The notes under the pieces are model-generated. The model searched no databases. It saw nothing but the letters and a program-made list of their open reading frames with translations, and had not been told where the DNA came from. This document shows, piece after piece, positions 45,874 to 55,023 of a DNA stretch of 64,000 bases. A program made the translations under genes and the position numbers. This DNA is from CAVSRC01 sp963732845 (GTDB lineage Bacteria > Pseudomonadota > Alphaproteobacteria > Rhizobiales > Kaistiaceae). The DNA is taken from positions 124,001 to 188,000 of the forward strand of contig CAVTBE010000016.1 in NCBI GenBank assembly GCA_963732845.1, written 5' to 3'. Position 1 is the first letter of the stretch. Each line of letters begins with the position of its first letter.

Positions 45874-47607
45874 TCAGGCGACCAGATAGGATTGGCTCTT
45901 GGCGAGCCAGGCGGCGAACTGGTCGCCCATGACGGGCTTGGAAAAGTAGTAGCCCTGCAGGCCGTCGACGCCGATATCGCGCAGCATGGCAACCTGTTCT
46001 TCGGTCTCGACACCCTCGGCGACCGTGCGGAAGTCGAGTTTCTTGGCGATTTCGACGATGGCGTGGACGATCGTCTCGACGCCGGTCTCCTTGCCGATGT
46101 CGCGCACGAAGGTCCGGTCGATCTTGAGCGTGCTGAGCGGCAGATCCTTGAGCAGCGACAGCGACGAGAAGCCGGTGCCGAAATCATCGAGCGAAACGCC
46201 GATGCCGAACGCGCGTATCATGGCGAGGTTCCGCTGGATCACGTCGAGGCTCTTGGCCATGGTCGCCTCGGTGATCTCGATGTTGATCAGCGCCGGATCG
46301 ATCTCGGCCTGCTCGACGGCGCCGATCATGCGCGCGGCGAAGCCCGGATCGCGGCATTGGATCGGCGAGATGTTGAGCGATATGGGCACCAGTGCCTTGT
46401 GCAGCGTGGCCCAGCGACGAAGATTGCCGCAAGCCTCAGTCAACAGCCGGCCGCCGAGTTCGGCGATCGATCCGGACTCCTCGGCGATCGGGATGAACTC
46501 GTCCGGCGCGATCATCTTGTTGTTGGCATCGCGCCAGCGCGCCAGGCCCTCGGCGCCGACGATCTTGCGGGTGTTGGCGTCGACGATGGGCTGAAACATC
46601 AGGTAGAATTTGCCGTTGGTAATGTCCGCCGGCATGCAGCGCTTGAGCGCGTGGCGCGCCTTCACGGCGGCATCCATGCGCGCGTCGAAGTAGTTGATCG
46701 AGCCTCTCTTGCTCGCCTTCGATTTGTACATCGCCATGTCGGCGTGGGTGACCAGAACGTCGGCGGTGGAATCGTCAAGCGGGAAGACGGACATGCCGAC
46801 GCTGATCGAGATCTCGACGCGTACTTCGCTGAGCTCGTTGATCGCCGTCACGCCTCTGGCGATCTTCTCGGCGATCTCCATCGCCGCCGCGGCCGACTTC
46901 AGGTTGGTGGCGACCACGGCGAACTCGTCGCCGCCGATGCGGCCGACCGTATCGGTCTCGCGCAACTGGGCGCGCAGAACGTCGGCCACCGCCATCAGCA
47001 TTTCGTCACCGACCCGGTGGCCGAAGACGTCGTTGATTTCCTTGAAGCGGTCTATGTCGAACAGGATGACGGCGCAGGCAAGTTCCGAGCGGCGCGTCTG
47101 GACAAGCGTGACCTCGAGCTGTTCGAAGAAGGCCCGCCGGTTCAACAGCCCGGTCAGGGAGTCGGTGCGCGCCAGCAGCATCAGCTCGGCTTCGGCGTTC
47201 TTGCGCTCGACGGCGTAGCGGATGGCGCGGATCAGGCTTCGCGGCCGCAGGTCCGCCTTGTCGAGACAGTCGGCAGCGCCGCACTTCAAGGCGTCGGTGG
47301 CAATGGCAAGATCGGACACGCCGGTCAACACGACGATCGGCACGTCCCGGCTTGCGATGTGCACGGCGCGCAGACCGTCTAGACCGGTAGCATCCGGCAG
47401 GCCGAGATCGAGCAGGATAATCGCCGTCTGATGGGTGGGGTCGGAGAGCCATGCGAGGCCGTCGGCGAGCGTGCCGACCGCGTGCAGCTGGGAGCGGATG
47501 TCGGCGTCGTTGGCAGCTTCGGTGAGAGCGATCTCGGTCAATCGCCGGTCGCCCGGGTTGTCCTCGATCAACAGGATCTGGAGGAGGTTGTTCTGTTGGT
47601 TATCCAT
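45874..47607 (-). CDS. receiver-GGDEF-EAL cyclic-di-GMP protein
   Basis: A 577-residue response regulator with three domains: receiver (1-125, phospho-Asp in ILLDLGLPD, Lys in CLDKADL), GGDEF diguanylate cyclase (150-310, catalytic GGDEF, with the RETD inhibitory site five residues before it) and EAL phosphodiesterase (320-570). The EAL motif itself reads EGL (GAEGLARW), but DDFGTGFSSL, EITEAT and AEGVETEEQ are kept. The cyclase half looks active; the phosphodiesterase half less certainly. The start at 47607 follows GAGAGGAAC. It is the last gene of the kinase-receiver operon, 17 bp after the receiver gene. Confidence 0.95.
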   Translation of the reverse strand: MDNQQNNLLQILLIEDNPGDRRLTEIALTEAANDADIRSQLHAVGTLADGLAWLSDPTHQTAIILLDLGLPDATGLDGLRAVHIASRDVPIVVLTGVSDLAIATDALKCGAADCLDKADLRPRSLIRAIRYAVERKNAEAELMLLARTDSLTGLLNRRAFFEQLEVTLVQTRRSELACAVILFDIDRFKEINDVFGHRVGDEMLMAVADVLRAQLRETDTVGRIGGDEFAVVATNLKSAAAAMEIAEKIARGVTAINELSEVRVEISISVGMSVFPLDDSTADVLVTHADMAMYKSKASKRGSINYFDARMDAAVKARHALKRCMPADITNGKFYLMFQPIVDANTRKIVGAEGLARWRDANNKMIAPDEFIPIAEESGSIAELGGRLLTEACGNLRRWATLHKALVPISLNISPIQCRDPGFAARMIGAVEQAEIDPALINIEITEATMAKSLDVIQRNLAMIRAFGIGVSLDDFGTGFSSLSLLKDLPLSTLKIDRTFVRDIGKETGVETIVHAIVEIAKKLDFRTVAEGVETEEQVAMLRDIGVDGLQGYYFSKPVMGDQFAAWLAKSQSYLVA

Positions 47608-47624
47608 GTTCCTCTCGGCCAACC

Positions 47625-48074
47625 TCAGGCCGAACCCGGCAGCTTGACGACGGTGAACCAAAAGTCCTCAACCGCGTGGACGACGCGCAGGAAACCGGCA
47701 AAGTCGATCGGTTTGGAGATGAAGCAGTTGGCGTGTTCCTGGTAGGACAGCACGACATCGGATTCCGCGTCGGACGACGTGAGCACGACGATCGGGATGG
47801 CGCGCAGCGCCGGGTCGTCCTTGATCCGTCTGAGCACGACATGGCCATCGATCCCCGGCAGATTGAGGTCGAGGAGGATCACATCGGGCCGCGGTGCCTC
47901 TTGGTGCACGCCGCGGCGATGGAGGAAGTCCAGCGCCTCCCCGCCGTCCTTGACGGCATGGAGGCGATTGGCGCTTCCGGTCTCCTTGAGGCCCTCCTGC
48001 GTCAACCGGATGTCGGCCGGGTTGTCTTCGACAAGCAGGATCTCGATGGGGTGCATCTGCGCGGCGCTATGCAT
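47625..48074 (-). CDS. single-domain response regulator (CheY/Rcp1-like)
   Basis: A 149-residue stand-alone receiver. It has IEILLVEDNPADIRLTQEGL with the acidic pair, VILLDLNLPGIDG with the phospho-Asp, VVLTSSDAESDV with the Thr/Ser and the conserved Lys in CFISKPIDF. The profile matches Rcp1-like partners of phytochrome-type kinases. Start 48074 overlaps the kinase by eight bases and has GAGG six bases upstream; ATG 48056 is possible. It is probably phosphorylated by the kinase encoded just upstream. Confidence 0.94.
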   Translation of the reverse strand: MHSAAQMHPIEILLVEDNPADIRLTQEGLKETGSANRLHAVKDGGEALDFLHRRGVHQEAPRPDVILLDLNLPGIDGHVVLRRIKDDPALRAIPIVVLTSSDAESDVVLSYQEHANCFISKPIDFAGFLRVVHAVEDFWFTVVKLPGSA

Positions 48075-49923
48075 GGCCGCCCTCAGCCGCCGCCCGCAGC
48101 GGCAGCGTGAAGCGGAAGGTGGCGCCGCCGCCCGGCGTCTCTTCGACCCAGATCCTGCCGCCATGACGCTCGACGATGCGGTGGCAGGCGGCAAGCCCGA
48201 TGCCGGAGCCCGGATATTTCTCGCGACCGTGCAGCCGCTTGAAGATCTCGAACACCCTTTCGCGGTACTCCGGCGCGACGCCGATGCCGTTGTCGGCCAC
48301 CGAGAACTCCCAGGCGTCGTTCCTGCGCTCGGCCGCCACGCGGATCAGCGGCGTACCGGCGCCACGATATTTCAAGGCGTTCTCGATGAGATTGACGAAC
48401 AGCCGCTCGATCTGCACGTGATCGGCCGCAACCTCGGGCAGTGGCGCCAGGTCGATCTCGGCGCCGCTCTCGGCGATGGGCTGCGCCAGCATCTCCAGGA
48501 CAGTGGCGACGACGGCGCCGGTATCGACGACGGAAAGATCGAGTGGCCGGTTGCTCACCCGCGAATAGGCCAGCAGATCGTTGATCAGCAGCTTCATGCG
48601 GCGCGCGCCATCGACCGCGTAACCGATGAATTCGTGCGCGTCGCCGTCGAGCCGATCGCCATAGCGGTGCTCGAGCAGGCCGAGATAGCTGTCGACCATG
48701 CGCAGCGGTTCCTGCAGATCGTGCGAGGCGACGTAGGCGAACTGGGCAAGCTCCTTGTTGGACTGTGCCAGCTCTTCCGTCCTGGCATGGATATCGTCCT
48801 CACGTGCCGCAATCTCCGCAGCCATGGACCTGATCGAGCGGGCGAGGTCGCCGACCTCGTCCTTCCTGCGCGCCGCGGCATCCACGCGGATCTCGCGTTC
48901 GCCGGCGGCGATCCGGGTCGTGGCGTGGTTGAGCGCACGCAGCGGCCGCGCCAGCCTGCCGGCCAGCATGGCGACGGCAAACGTGCCGATGACGAGCATG
49001 ATCGCGGCCATGAGAAGCGTGCGGTTTCTCAGCGCCGCGATGTCTTCGCCGATGTAGAATCTGGGCTTCAGCGTCGCCAGGACGACAAAGCGCTGCGGTT
49101 CTTGCGGATCGTAATAGATGCGCCGGACGTCGGCGACATAGCGCTGCTGCCCGTTGTCGACGAGGCCGGAGAAGCTGATATCGCCATAGGCCGCGAACAG
49201 CGACGCAAGCTGCGGCAGGTCGTCCTGCATCCTGTAGCGATGGCCAAGCAGGTAGCCGAAGGTCTTCCCCGGATCGGGCTGATACAGGTAGTCGCCATCC
49301 TGATTGGTGATGTAGTGGACGGCCTGCTGGCGCAGGGACCGGGTGACAACGGCGAACAGCTGGCCGAGGTCGACATTGACAACCACAACTCCAAGCAGGG
49401 TCCCGTCGGCGTCAAGTGCCGGAGCCGCCACGCGTACGACCGAACGATACGGCGTCTCGAACTGGCCGGTCGGCCGGGCCAGGTCGAAGTCCGAAACATA
49501 GGCCTTGCCTTGCGGCAGGCGGGTCGCCTCGTCGAAATAGGGATTGCCGCTCAGATCTCTCAGCGTCGATGCCGGTGCCGTCTGGACCTCTCCGCCCGGC
49601 ATCCGTTCCATGCGCAGGATTTCGCGGCCGTCGGGCGCGATGGCACGCACCCGGATGTATTCGGTGCGCCCTTCGAGAATGGTGCGGAACGTCGTCGTCA
49701 CATGGGCGAGCCCGCGCTCTGCACTCAAGCCGTCGACGGGATCAACGCCGCCGTTGGCGCGGGCCCGCATGAGCGCGGCGAAGTCGGGTGCCCGGGCGAG
49801 GATCACGGCGTCCTCGCGGGCGACGGAAATCCCGGCGTCGAAGCGCAACGCTCCCACCTGGTTGGTCGCCGCCAAATTGTGCAATTCGCCAGTGATCAGA
49901 GCGTCGACGCCGCCCTGGTACAT
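48067..49923 (-). CDS. membrane sensor histidine kinase (N-terminus uncertain)
   Basis: A sensor kinase of at least 618 residues: extracytoplasmic cache-like sensor (about 1-280), membrane helix (LLMAAIMLVIGTFAVAMLAG), HAMP, a DHp domain with phospho-His in YVASHDLQEPLRMV, and HATPase with N-box NLIENALKYRG, DNGIGVAPEY and GSGIGLAACHRIVERHGGRI. The first canonical start is ATG 49923, but the same frame upstream to about 50050 encodes a further membrane helix (ARWALYTAILGTVVTAVLTS) with no ATG, GTG or TTG. A frameshift near 50040-50080 that separates the true start (ATG 50081 or 50099) is likely. Confidence 0.92.
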   Translation of the reverse strand: MYQGGVDALITGELHNLAATNQVGALRFDAGISVAREDAVILARAPDFAALMRARANGGVDPVDGLSAERGLAHVTTTFRTILEGRTEYIRVRAIAPDGREILRMERMPGGEVQTAPASTLRDLSGNPYFDEATRLPQGKAYVSDFDLARPTGQFETPYRSVVRVAAPALDADGTLLGVVVVNVDLGQLFAVVTRSLRQQAVHYITNQDGDYLYQPDPGKTFGYLLGHRYRMQDDLPQLASLFAAYGDISFSGLVDNGQQRYVADVRRIYYDPQEPQRFVVLATLKPRFYIGEDIAALRNRTLLMAAIMLVIGTFAVAMLAGRLARPLRALNHATTRIAAGEREIRVDAAARRKDEVGDLARSIRSMAAEIAAREDDIHARTEELAQSNKELAQFAYVASHDLQEPLRMVDSYLGLLEHRYGDRLDGDAHEFIGYAVDGARRMKLLINDLLAYSRVSNRPLDLSVVDTGAVVATVLEMLAQPIAESGAEIDLAPLPEVAADHVQIERLFVNLIENALKYRGAGTPLIRVAAERRNDAWEFSVADNGIGVAPEYRERVFEIFKRLHGREKYPGSGIGLAACHRIVERHGGRIWVEETPGGGATFRFTLPLRAAAEGGHA

Positions 49924-50369
49924 GTATGAGGTGAGAACGGCCGTGACGACGGTGCCGAGGATCGCCGTATAGAGAGCCCACCTGGCGGCGAGACCGTAGC
50001 GGAGCCGGTGGACGAAGGGCAGCAGGGGACGACCCGTCTTGTCGACGGGCTGCTGCTGACGTGCCTGAGTCCGCCGCTCATCGGCTCGGAAAACGCCATG
50101 GACCTTGCTGTCCCAGTGGCTTTCGCTACAAGCACTGGCAGTATTACGGAGGAGTCCCTGAATTTTCGGTAAATCGACGAAAGCTGTCGCGAATCTCCAG
50201 TCGATCTCGCGTCTATTGCTTTTTTACCTTCAGAAATCCTCGTGGCATCGACTGTGCGCAGCCGGCTTTTGACGGCAGCACCACTCGGGTTTAACCAGTG
50301 ATTCACCGCTCGCTGCATCGCGATTCTGAAAGCGGGGCGGCAGCGTGGAGTCGTTTCGGGGACGAGAGA
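49924..50369. other. gap between kinase and DTW genes
   Basis: The part 49924 to about 50080 carries coding sequence for the kinase first membrane helix, cut off from a start (see that entry). From 50100 to 50369 I see only an ordinary divergent upstream region with an AT-rich stretch around 50160-50240 (TAAAAAAGC on the minus strand); no gene or repeat is supported there. Confidence 0.6.
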
Positions 50370-51044
50370 ATGGCTGAGAGACCGGAGCCGGTGTTCGCCG
50401 CCGACGTACCGACATGTCCGCACTGCCTCAAGCCGCAGCCGCTGTGCGTGTGCGACGCGATCCAGCCGATCGCCAACCGCATCGCCGTGCTGATCCTCCA
50501 GCACCCGCAGGAACAGGACCGGCTGCTGGGCACGGCGCGGGTTGCCGCCCGCCAGTTCGCCAACGCGACCTTGCGGGTCGGCCTGTCGTGGCCGAGCCTG
50601 GCCAAGGCGCTCGGCCGCCCCGGCGATCCGAAACGGTGGGCGACGCTCTTCCTCGGCTCGGCGCGGGCCGCCGACTTTCCGCCTGGGCGCGAGGTCGCCG
50701 CCTTCGACCAAAAGGGCGCGGCGCTGGCCGATCAGGACGGCGCGCTTGGCGAAATCGGCGGGGTCATCCTGCTCGACGGAACATGGAGCCAGGCCAAGAC
50801 GCTGTGGTGGCGCAATGCCTGGCTGCTCAAGGGCAAGCGGATTGCGCTCAAACCCCGGCGCCCGTCGCTCTATGGCCGGCGCCGGCGTGAGGCGCGGCGC
50901 GAGGGCCTGTCGACCATCGAAGCGGCCGGGCTGGTGCTCGCCCGCCTGGAAAACCGGCCGGAAATCGAGACGGCGGTGACGGCAACCTTTCGCCGGATGC
51001 TCGAACGTTACGACCAGGCGGCAGGCGCGGCGCCAGCCGGTTGA
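50370..51044 (+). CDS. DTW-domain protein, tRNA-uridine aminocarboxypropyltransferase-like
   Basis: A 224-residue member of the DTW family, which includes TapT enzymes that add the aminocarboxypropyl group of SAM to tRNA uridine. The metal-binding start is CPHCLKPQPLCVCDAI, and the name motif is DGTWSQAK near residue 140 (D-x-T-W). Further blocks are VAVLILQHPQEQDR and RRREARREGLSTIEAAGLV. ATG 50370 follows a GGGGACGAGAG leader; an upstream start at 50298 is unconserved. It is followed 50 bp later by a phosphoribosyltransferase on the same strand. Confidence 0.9.
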   Translation: MAERPEPVFAADVPTCPHCLKPQPLCVCDAIQPIANRIAVLILQHPQEQDRLLGTARVAARQFANATLRVGLSWPSLAKALGRPGDPKRWATLFLGSARAADFPPGREVAAFDQKGAALADQDGALGEIGGVILLDGTWSQAKTLWWRNAWLLKGKRIALKPRRPSLYGRRRREARREGLSTIEAAGLVLARLENRPEIETAVTATFRRMLERYDQAAGAAPAG

Positions 51045-51094
51045 CCTGACGCCCGGGCGCGTGCGTGAATCGTGTGTCCGCAGGAGGTTGGGCC

Positions 51095-51763
51095 ATGCCG
51101 TTCCGTGACCGCAGGGACGCCGGGATGCGTCTGGCGGCCGCGCTTGCCGGCTACCGGGCCGAGCAGCCGGTGGTGCTTGCGCTGCCGCGTGGCGGGGTGC
51201 CGGTGGCGGCGGAAATCGCGACGGCGCTGGCCGCTCCCCTCGATCTCGTGCTGGTGCGCAAGATCGGCGTGCCCTTCCACAAGGAACTGGCGATGGGCGC
51301 CATTGTCGATGGCGGCCGTCCGACGATCGTGCGCAACGAAGACGTAATCGCGCTCGCCGAGATCTCGGAAACGGAGTTCCAGTCGGTCTGCGATGCGGAG
51401 CTGGCCGAGATCGAACGGCGGCGACGCGCCTATGTCGGCGAGCGTCCGCCGATTGCCATCGCCGGCCGCACGACAATCGTGGTCGATGACGGGCTGGCGA
51501 CGGGCGCGACCATGAAGGCGGCGCTCCGGGCGCTGAGGGCCCGCGGGCCGAGGCGCCTGGTGATGGCTGTGCCGGTGGCGCCGGACGACACGCTGGCGGA
51601 GATGGCGCAGGAAGCCGACGACATCGTCTGCCTGGAAGCGCCGGTCGCCTTCCGCGCCATCGGCGCCTTCTACAACGACTTCCGGCAGATCAGCGACAGA
51701 GAGGTGATCGCGCTGCTGGCGGCGTGCGGGAACGGGCCCGAGACGCCGCGCGGCGGCGATTGA
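51095..51763 (+). CDS. phosphoribosyltransferase-domain protein
   Basis: A 222-residue type I PRTase-like protein. The PRPP loop is TIVVDDGLATGATMKAALRA. The N-terminus (FRDRRDAGMRLAAALAGYRA then LALPRGGVPVAAEIATAL) matches the group annotated as erythromycin-esterase-associated or phosphoribosyltransferase. The substrate base is unknown. ATG 51095 follows AGGAGG with eight-base spacing. It may be co-transcribed with the DTW gene. Confidence 0.93.
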   Translation: MPFRDRRDAGMRLAAALAGYRAEQPVVLALPRGGVPVAAEIATALAAPLDLVLVRKIGVPFHKELAMGAIVDGGRPTIVRNEDVIALAEISETEFQSVCDAELAEIERRRRAYVGERPPIAIAGRTTIVVDDGLATGATMKAALRALRARGPRRLVMAVPVAPDDTLAEMAQEADDIVCLEAPVAFRAIGAFYNDFRQISDREVIALLAACGNGPETPRGGD

Positions 51764-51928
51764 CCGTCGCCGGCCGGCGGACCCGCAAGGGCGGAGCGAC
51801 CGAACGGCAGATCGTTGTCGCAGGAAAGCCCGGTTGGCGGGCCGAGACCTCCTGGCGATCGCCCAACAATCGGCAAACCTCTTCAGGGGACGGCGCGCAT
51901 GTCCCTTCGGCAGGTTGTCGGTTGTCGT

Positions 51929-52915
51929 CTATCCGTGGCTATAGACGTCGTCGGGCTGAACCTGATTGAGCATCGCTCTCCCCGCGCGATACCGCGCAAT
52001 ATTCTCTTTGATGATCTTGAGCGAATTGCCCTGAAGATCCGGAACCTCGGCGGTCGCATGCGGGGTGATCATGATATTCGGCGCGTCCCAGATCGGCGCA
52101 CCGGACGGCAGCGGCTCCTGCTCGAAGACATCGAGCCCGGCACCGGCAATGGTGCCGGCCTTGAGCGCGGCGAGCAGCGCCGGCTCGTCGACGACCGAAC
52201 CGCGCGCGATGTTGATCAGATAGGCGCTCGGCTTCATCCGTTTGAGCTCGGCCTCGCCGATCATGTGATAGGTGGCGTCGGTCAGACGGATGCTGAGGAC
52301 GACGAAGTCGCTCTCGGCCAGGATGGTGTCGATGGTCTGCCCCTGCGCGGCGGCAAAGAGCGTGTCGACGTTGGCAGCTTCGCCTGCGGACTTGCGATAG
52401 CCGAGGACGCGCATGCCGAAAGCCTTGGCAAGGCGGGCGGTCTCGAGCCCGGTCGCGCCCAGTCCGACGATGCCGATGGTCTTGTCGATGAGGCTGCGGC
52501 GCTTGCCCAGGTCGACGATCCCGCGCCACATATGCTGCTTCTTCTGCTCTTCCAGGCCGGGCGCGTCATAGGTGAGCGCAAGAGCGAAATAGAAGACGTG
52601 CTGGGCGAGCGCGGTCGCGGCGCGACCGACGGAGCCGGTAAGCATCAAGCCGCTCTCGATCACATCCGGCCGCGCCGACTTGTTGAGACCGGCGTGGTCG
52701 CAGTGCACCCACCTGAGGTTCGGCGCGCCGACGAAACGCTCGTCGAGATCACCGGCAAGGATGGCGACATCGACCGTCTTGAGGGCCTCCACGATGCCGG
52801 CGCCATCGGAGGGATCGAGGTGGACGATCGCGGCCGGCGCCAGCGCCTGCTTGAGGGTTTCAAGGTGCTGGCCCTGGTAGCGCACGGTCAGCAGCGCGGA
52901 TTTTATCTCAGGCAT
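51929..52915 (-). CDS. D-2-hydroxyacid dehydrogenase
   Basis: An NAD-dependent dehydrogenase of 328 residues, reducing 2-oxoacids or glyoxylate. The Rossmann motif is IGIVGLGATGLETARLAKAFG; the catalytic Arg is in INIARGSVVDEPAL, the Glu in GAGLDVFEQEPLP and the His in ITPHATAEV. It is the last gene on the strand of the oligopeptide ABC operon, 61 bp after the second ATPase, so it may process an imported compound, which is inference. The start at 52915 follows AAAGGAAAG. Confidence 0.94.
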   Translation of the reverse strand: MPEIKSALLTVRYQGQHLETLKQALAPAAIVHLDPSDGAGIVEALKTVDVAILAGDLDERFVGAPNLRWVHCDHAGLNKSARPDVIESGLMLTGSVGRAATALAQHVFYFALALTYDAPGLEEQKKQHMWRGIVDLGKRRSLIDKTIGIVGLGATGLETARLAKAFGMRVLGYRKSAGEAANVDTLFAAAQGQTIDTILAESDFVVLSIRLTDATYHMIGEAELKRMKPSAYLINIARGSVVDEPALLAALKAGTIAGAGLDVFEQEPLPSGAPIWDAPNIMITPHATAEVPDLQGNSLKIIKENIARYRAGRAMLNQVQPDDVYSHG

Positions 52916-52976
52916 GGGTGCTTCTTTCCTTTGGCCAACATGCGGACTGACGATGATGCAGGATGCCCGCGGGCGT

Positions 52977-53993
52977 TCAGTGCGGGGTTGAGGCGGGATC
53001 GCCGGGAAAATGGCAGGCGCAGCCGTGGTCGCCGACGCGCGCCGTTGCGAGGCTGGGTTCGACATCGCTGCAGATCGTCTGCGCTCGCGGACAGCGCGAA
53101 CGATAGCGGCAGCCGCTGGGCAGGCTGATGGCGCTGGCGGCATCGACCGCCGGCAGTTCGGAAGCGTCCTGCCGCGACGCCGCCGAGGGCACGGCGCGCA
53201 GAAGCGCCTGGGTGTAGGGGTGCAGCGGGCTGGCGTAGATGGCCTCGGCCGGCCCTTCCTCGATGAAGCGGCCGAGATACATGACGCCGACGCGGTCGGC
53301 GACGAGTTGCACCAATGGCAGGTCGTGCGAAATGAAGATGTAGGCCATCTGCAACTCCTGCTGCAGGCGCATGAGGAGCGTGATCACCTGCGCCTGGATG
53401 GAGACGTCGAGGGCCGATACCGGTTCGTCGAGGATCAGCACCACCGGTTTCATGGCGAGGGCGCGGGCAATCGCGACGCGCTGGCGCTCTCCGCCGGACA
53501 GACGGCTGGGATAGGCGCTGGCATAGGCCGGCGACAGCCCGACCTGGACGAGCAGTTCGGCGATCCGGGCCGGATAGTCGCCAGGTGCGACCAGGCCCTT
53601 GTGGACCTTCCAAGGCTCCGATATGGCCGCGGCGACGGTGCGCCGCGGATGCAACGAAGCGTAAGGGTCCTGGAAGATCATCTGAACGTGCCGACGCGCC
53701 GCACGCATCGCCTTGGGCGACAGCGCAAGCAGGCTCTCGCCGTTGAGCATCACCTCGCCGCCGGTCGGTTCCACCAGGCGCAGCAGGGCACGCGCCAGAG
53801 TCGACTTGCCCGACCCGGATTCGCCGACGATGGCCAGGGTCTTGCCCGGCTGCAGATCGAAGCTGACCCCATCGACGGCGCGCAGGGTCCTGACGCCGGC
53901 GCGGAAGGTACGCACCGCGAAATGCTTGCTGAGGTCGCGGACGCGCATCACCGCCGGCGCGGTCGCCGTTGCCACCGGACCGGCGTCAATCAC
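52977..53993 (-). CDS. oligopeptide/dipeptide ABC transporter ATP-binding protein (OppF type)
   Basis: The second ATPase of an Opp/Dpp importer, 338 residues: Walker A GESGSGKST, LSGGERQRVAIARALA, Walker B VLILDEPVSALD, H-loop IFISHDLPLV, then the oligopeptide C-terminal motif with GCRYRSRCPRAQTIC. The GTG start at 53993 is chosen because GGGAGG lies six bases upstream; it overlaps the OppD stop by eight bases. It belongs to the operon SBP-oppB-oppC-oppD-oppF. Confidence 0.95.
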   Translation of the reverse strand: MIDAGPVATATAPAVMRVRDLSKHFAVRTFRAGVRTLRAVDGVSFDLQPGKTLAIVGESGSGKSTLARALLRLVEPTGGEVMLNGESLLALSPKAMRAARRHVQMIFQDPYASLHPRRTVAAAISEPWKVHKGLVAPGDYPARIAELLVQVGLSPAYASAYPSRLSGGERQRVAIARALAMKPVVLILDEPVSALDVSIQAQVITLLMRLQQELQMAYIFISHDLPLVQLVADRVGVMYLGRFIEEGPAEAIYASPLHPYTQALLRAVPSAASRQDASELPAVDAASAISLPSGCRYRSRCPRAQTICSDVEPSLATARVGDHGCACHFPGDPASTPH

Positions 53994-55023
53994 GCAGCAC
54001 CTCCCTGAAAAAGTGGCAGCGGCTCCGGTGCGTGCCACTCACCTCGTAAAGCGGCGGCTCGTCGGTGGCGCAGCGCTCTCGGGCGCGCGGGCAGCGGGGA
54101 TGAAAAGCGCATCCGACGGTCGTCTCCGACTTATCGGGAGGACTGCCGGCTATCGGCCGGAGTTGGGACCAGTGCGCCACGGCGCTCGGATGCGAAGTCA
54201 GGAGGGCGCGCGTATAGGGATGCGCCGCGTTGTCGAAGATCTCGTCGATCGGACCTTCCTCCATGACCTCGCCGGCGTACATCACCAGCAGCCGCCCGGC
54301 GACGTTGCGCGCCACCTCGAGGTCATGGGTCACGAAGATCAGCGCCATGTTGCGCTCGGCCTGCAGCTTCCGGATGAGGCGCAGGATGCCGGCCTGGACG
54401 GTGACGTCGAGCGCGGTGGTCGGCTCGTCGGCAATCAGCAGCCGCGGTCGCAGGGCAATGGCGAGCGCGATGCAGATGCGCTGGCGCATGCCGCCGGAGA
54501 ACTGATGGGGATAGTCGTCGATGCGTTCCTCGGGCGACGGGATGCCGACCTGCGCCATCAGGTTGAGCGCTTCCTTGCGCGCCTCGGCCCTCGACCAGCC
54601 GAGCCGGACCCTGAGAAGCTCGGAGAGTTGGGCGCCGATCGTGTAGACCGGATTGAGGCTGTCGAGGGAATCCTGGAACACCATGGCGACGCCGGGGCCG
54701 CGCACGTCGCGCAGCTCACGGTCGGAGCGTCCGAGGATCTCGTTGCCCATGAACCGGATGCTGCCGGAGAACTGCGCCGGCGGGGCCTGGACAAGGCCGA
54801 GGATCGCACGGCCGGTCACGGTCTTGCCCGAGCCGCTTTCGCCGACGACGGCGATGCTGTCGCCGGCGTTGAGAACGAGGTTGACGCCGCGCACGGCGTT
54901 GACCGTGCCGGCAAGGCCGGGGAAGCGCACGGTGAGGTCGGCGATCCTGAGGAGGGGTGCGTCGGCGGCTGCCCCCTTCGGCGTGCCGTCTTCCGCTGGT
55001 GTCGCCGGAAGCGTCGCGCTCAT
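53986..55023 (-). CDS. oligopeptide/dipeptide ABC transporter ATP-binding protein (OppD type)
   Basis: The first ATPase of the importer, 345 residues: Walker A GESGSGKTV, FSGGMRQRICIALAIALRP signature, Walker B LLIADEPTTALD, H-loop IFVTHDLEVA, and the OppD-type C-terminus with CAFHPRCPRARERC. ATG 55023 overlaps the OppC stop (ATGA). It forms a heterodimer with the OppF-type protein. Confidence 0.96.
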   Translation of the reverse strand: MSATLPATPAEDGTPKGAAADAPLLRIADLTVRFPGLAGTVNAVRGVNLVLNAGDSIAVVGESGSGKTVTGRAILGLVQAPPAQFSGSIRFMGNEILGRSDRELRDVRGPGVAMVFQDSLDSLNPVYTIGAQLSELLRVRLGWSRAEARKEALNLMAQVGIPSPEERIDDYPHQFSGGMRQRICIALAIALRPRLLIADEPTTALDVTVQAGILRLIRKLQAERNMALIFVTHDLEVARNVAGRLLVMYAGEVMEEGPIDEIFDNAAHPYTRALLTSHPSAVAHWSQLRPIAGSPPDKSETTVGCAFHPRCPRARERCATDEPPLYEVSGTHRSRCHFFREVLRD

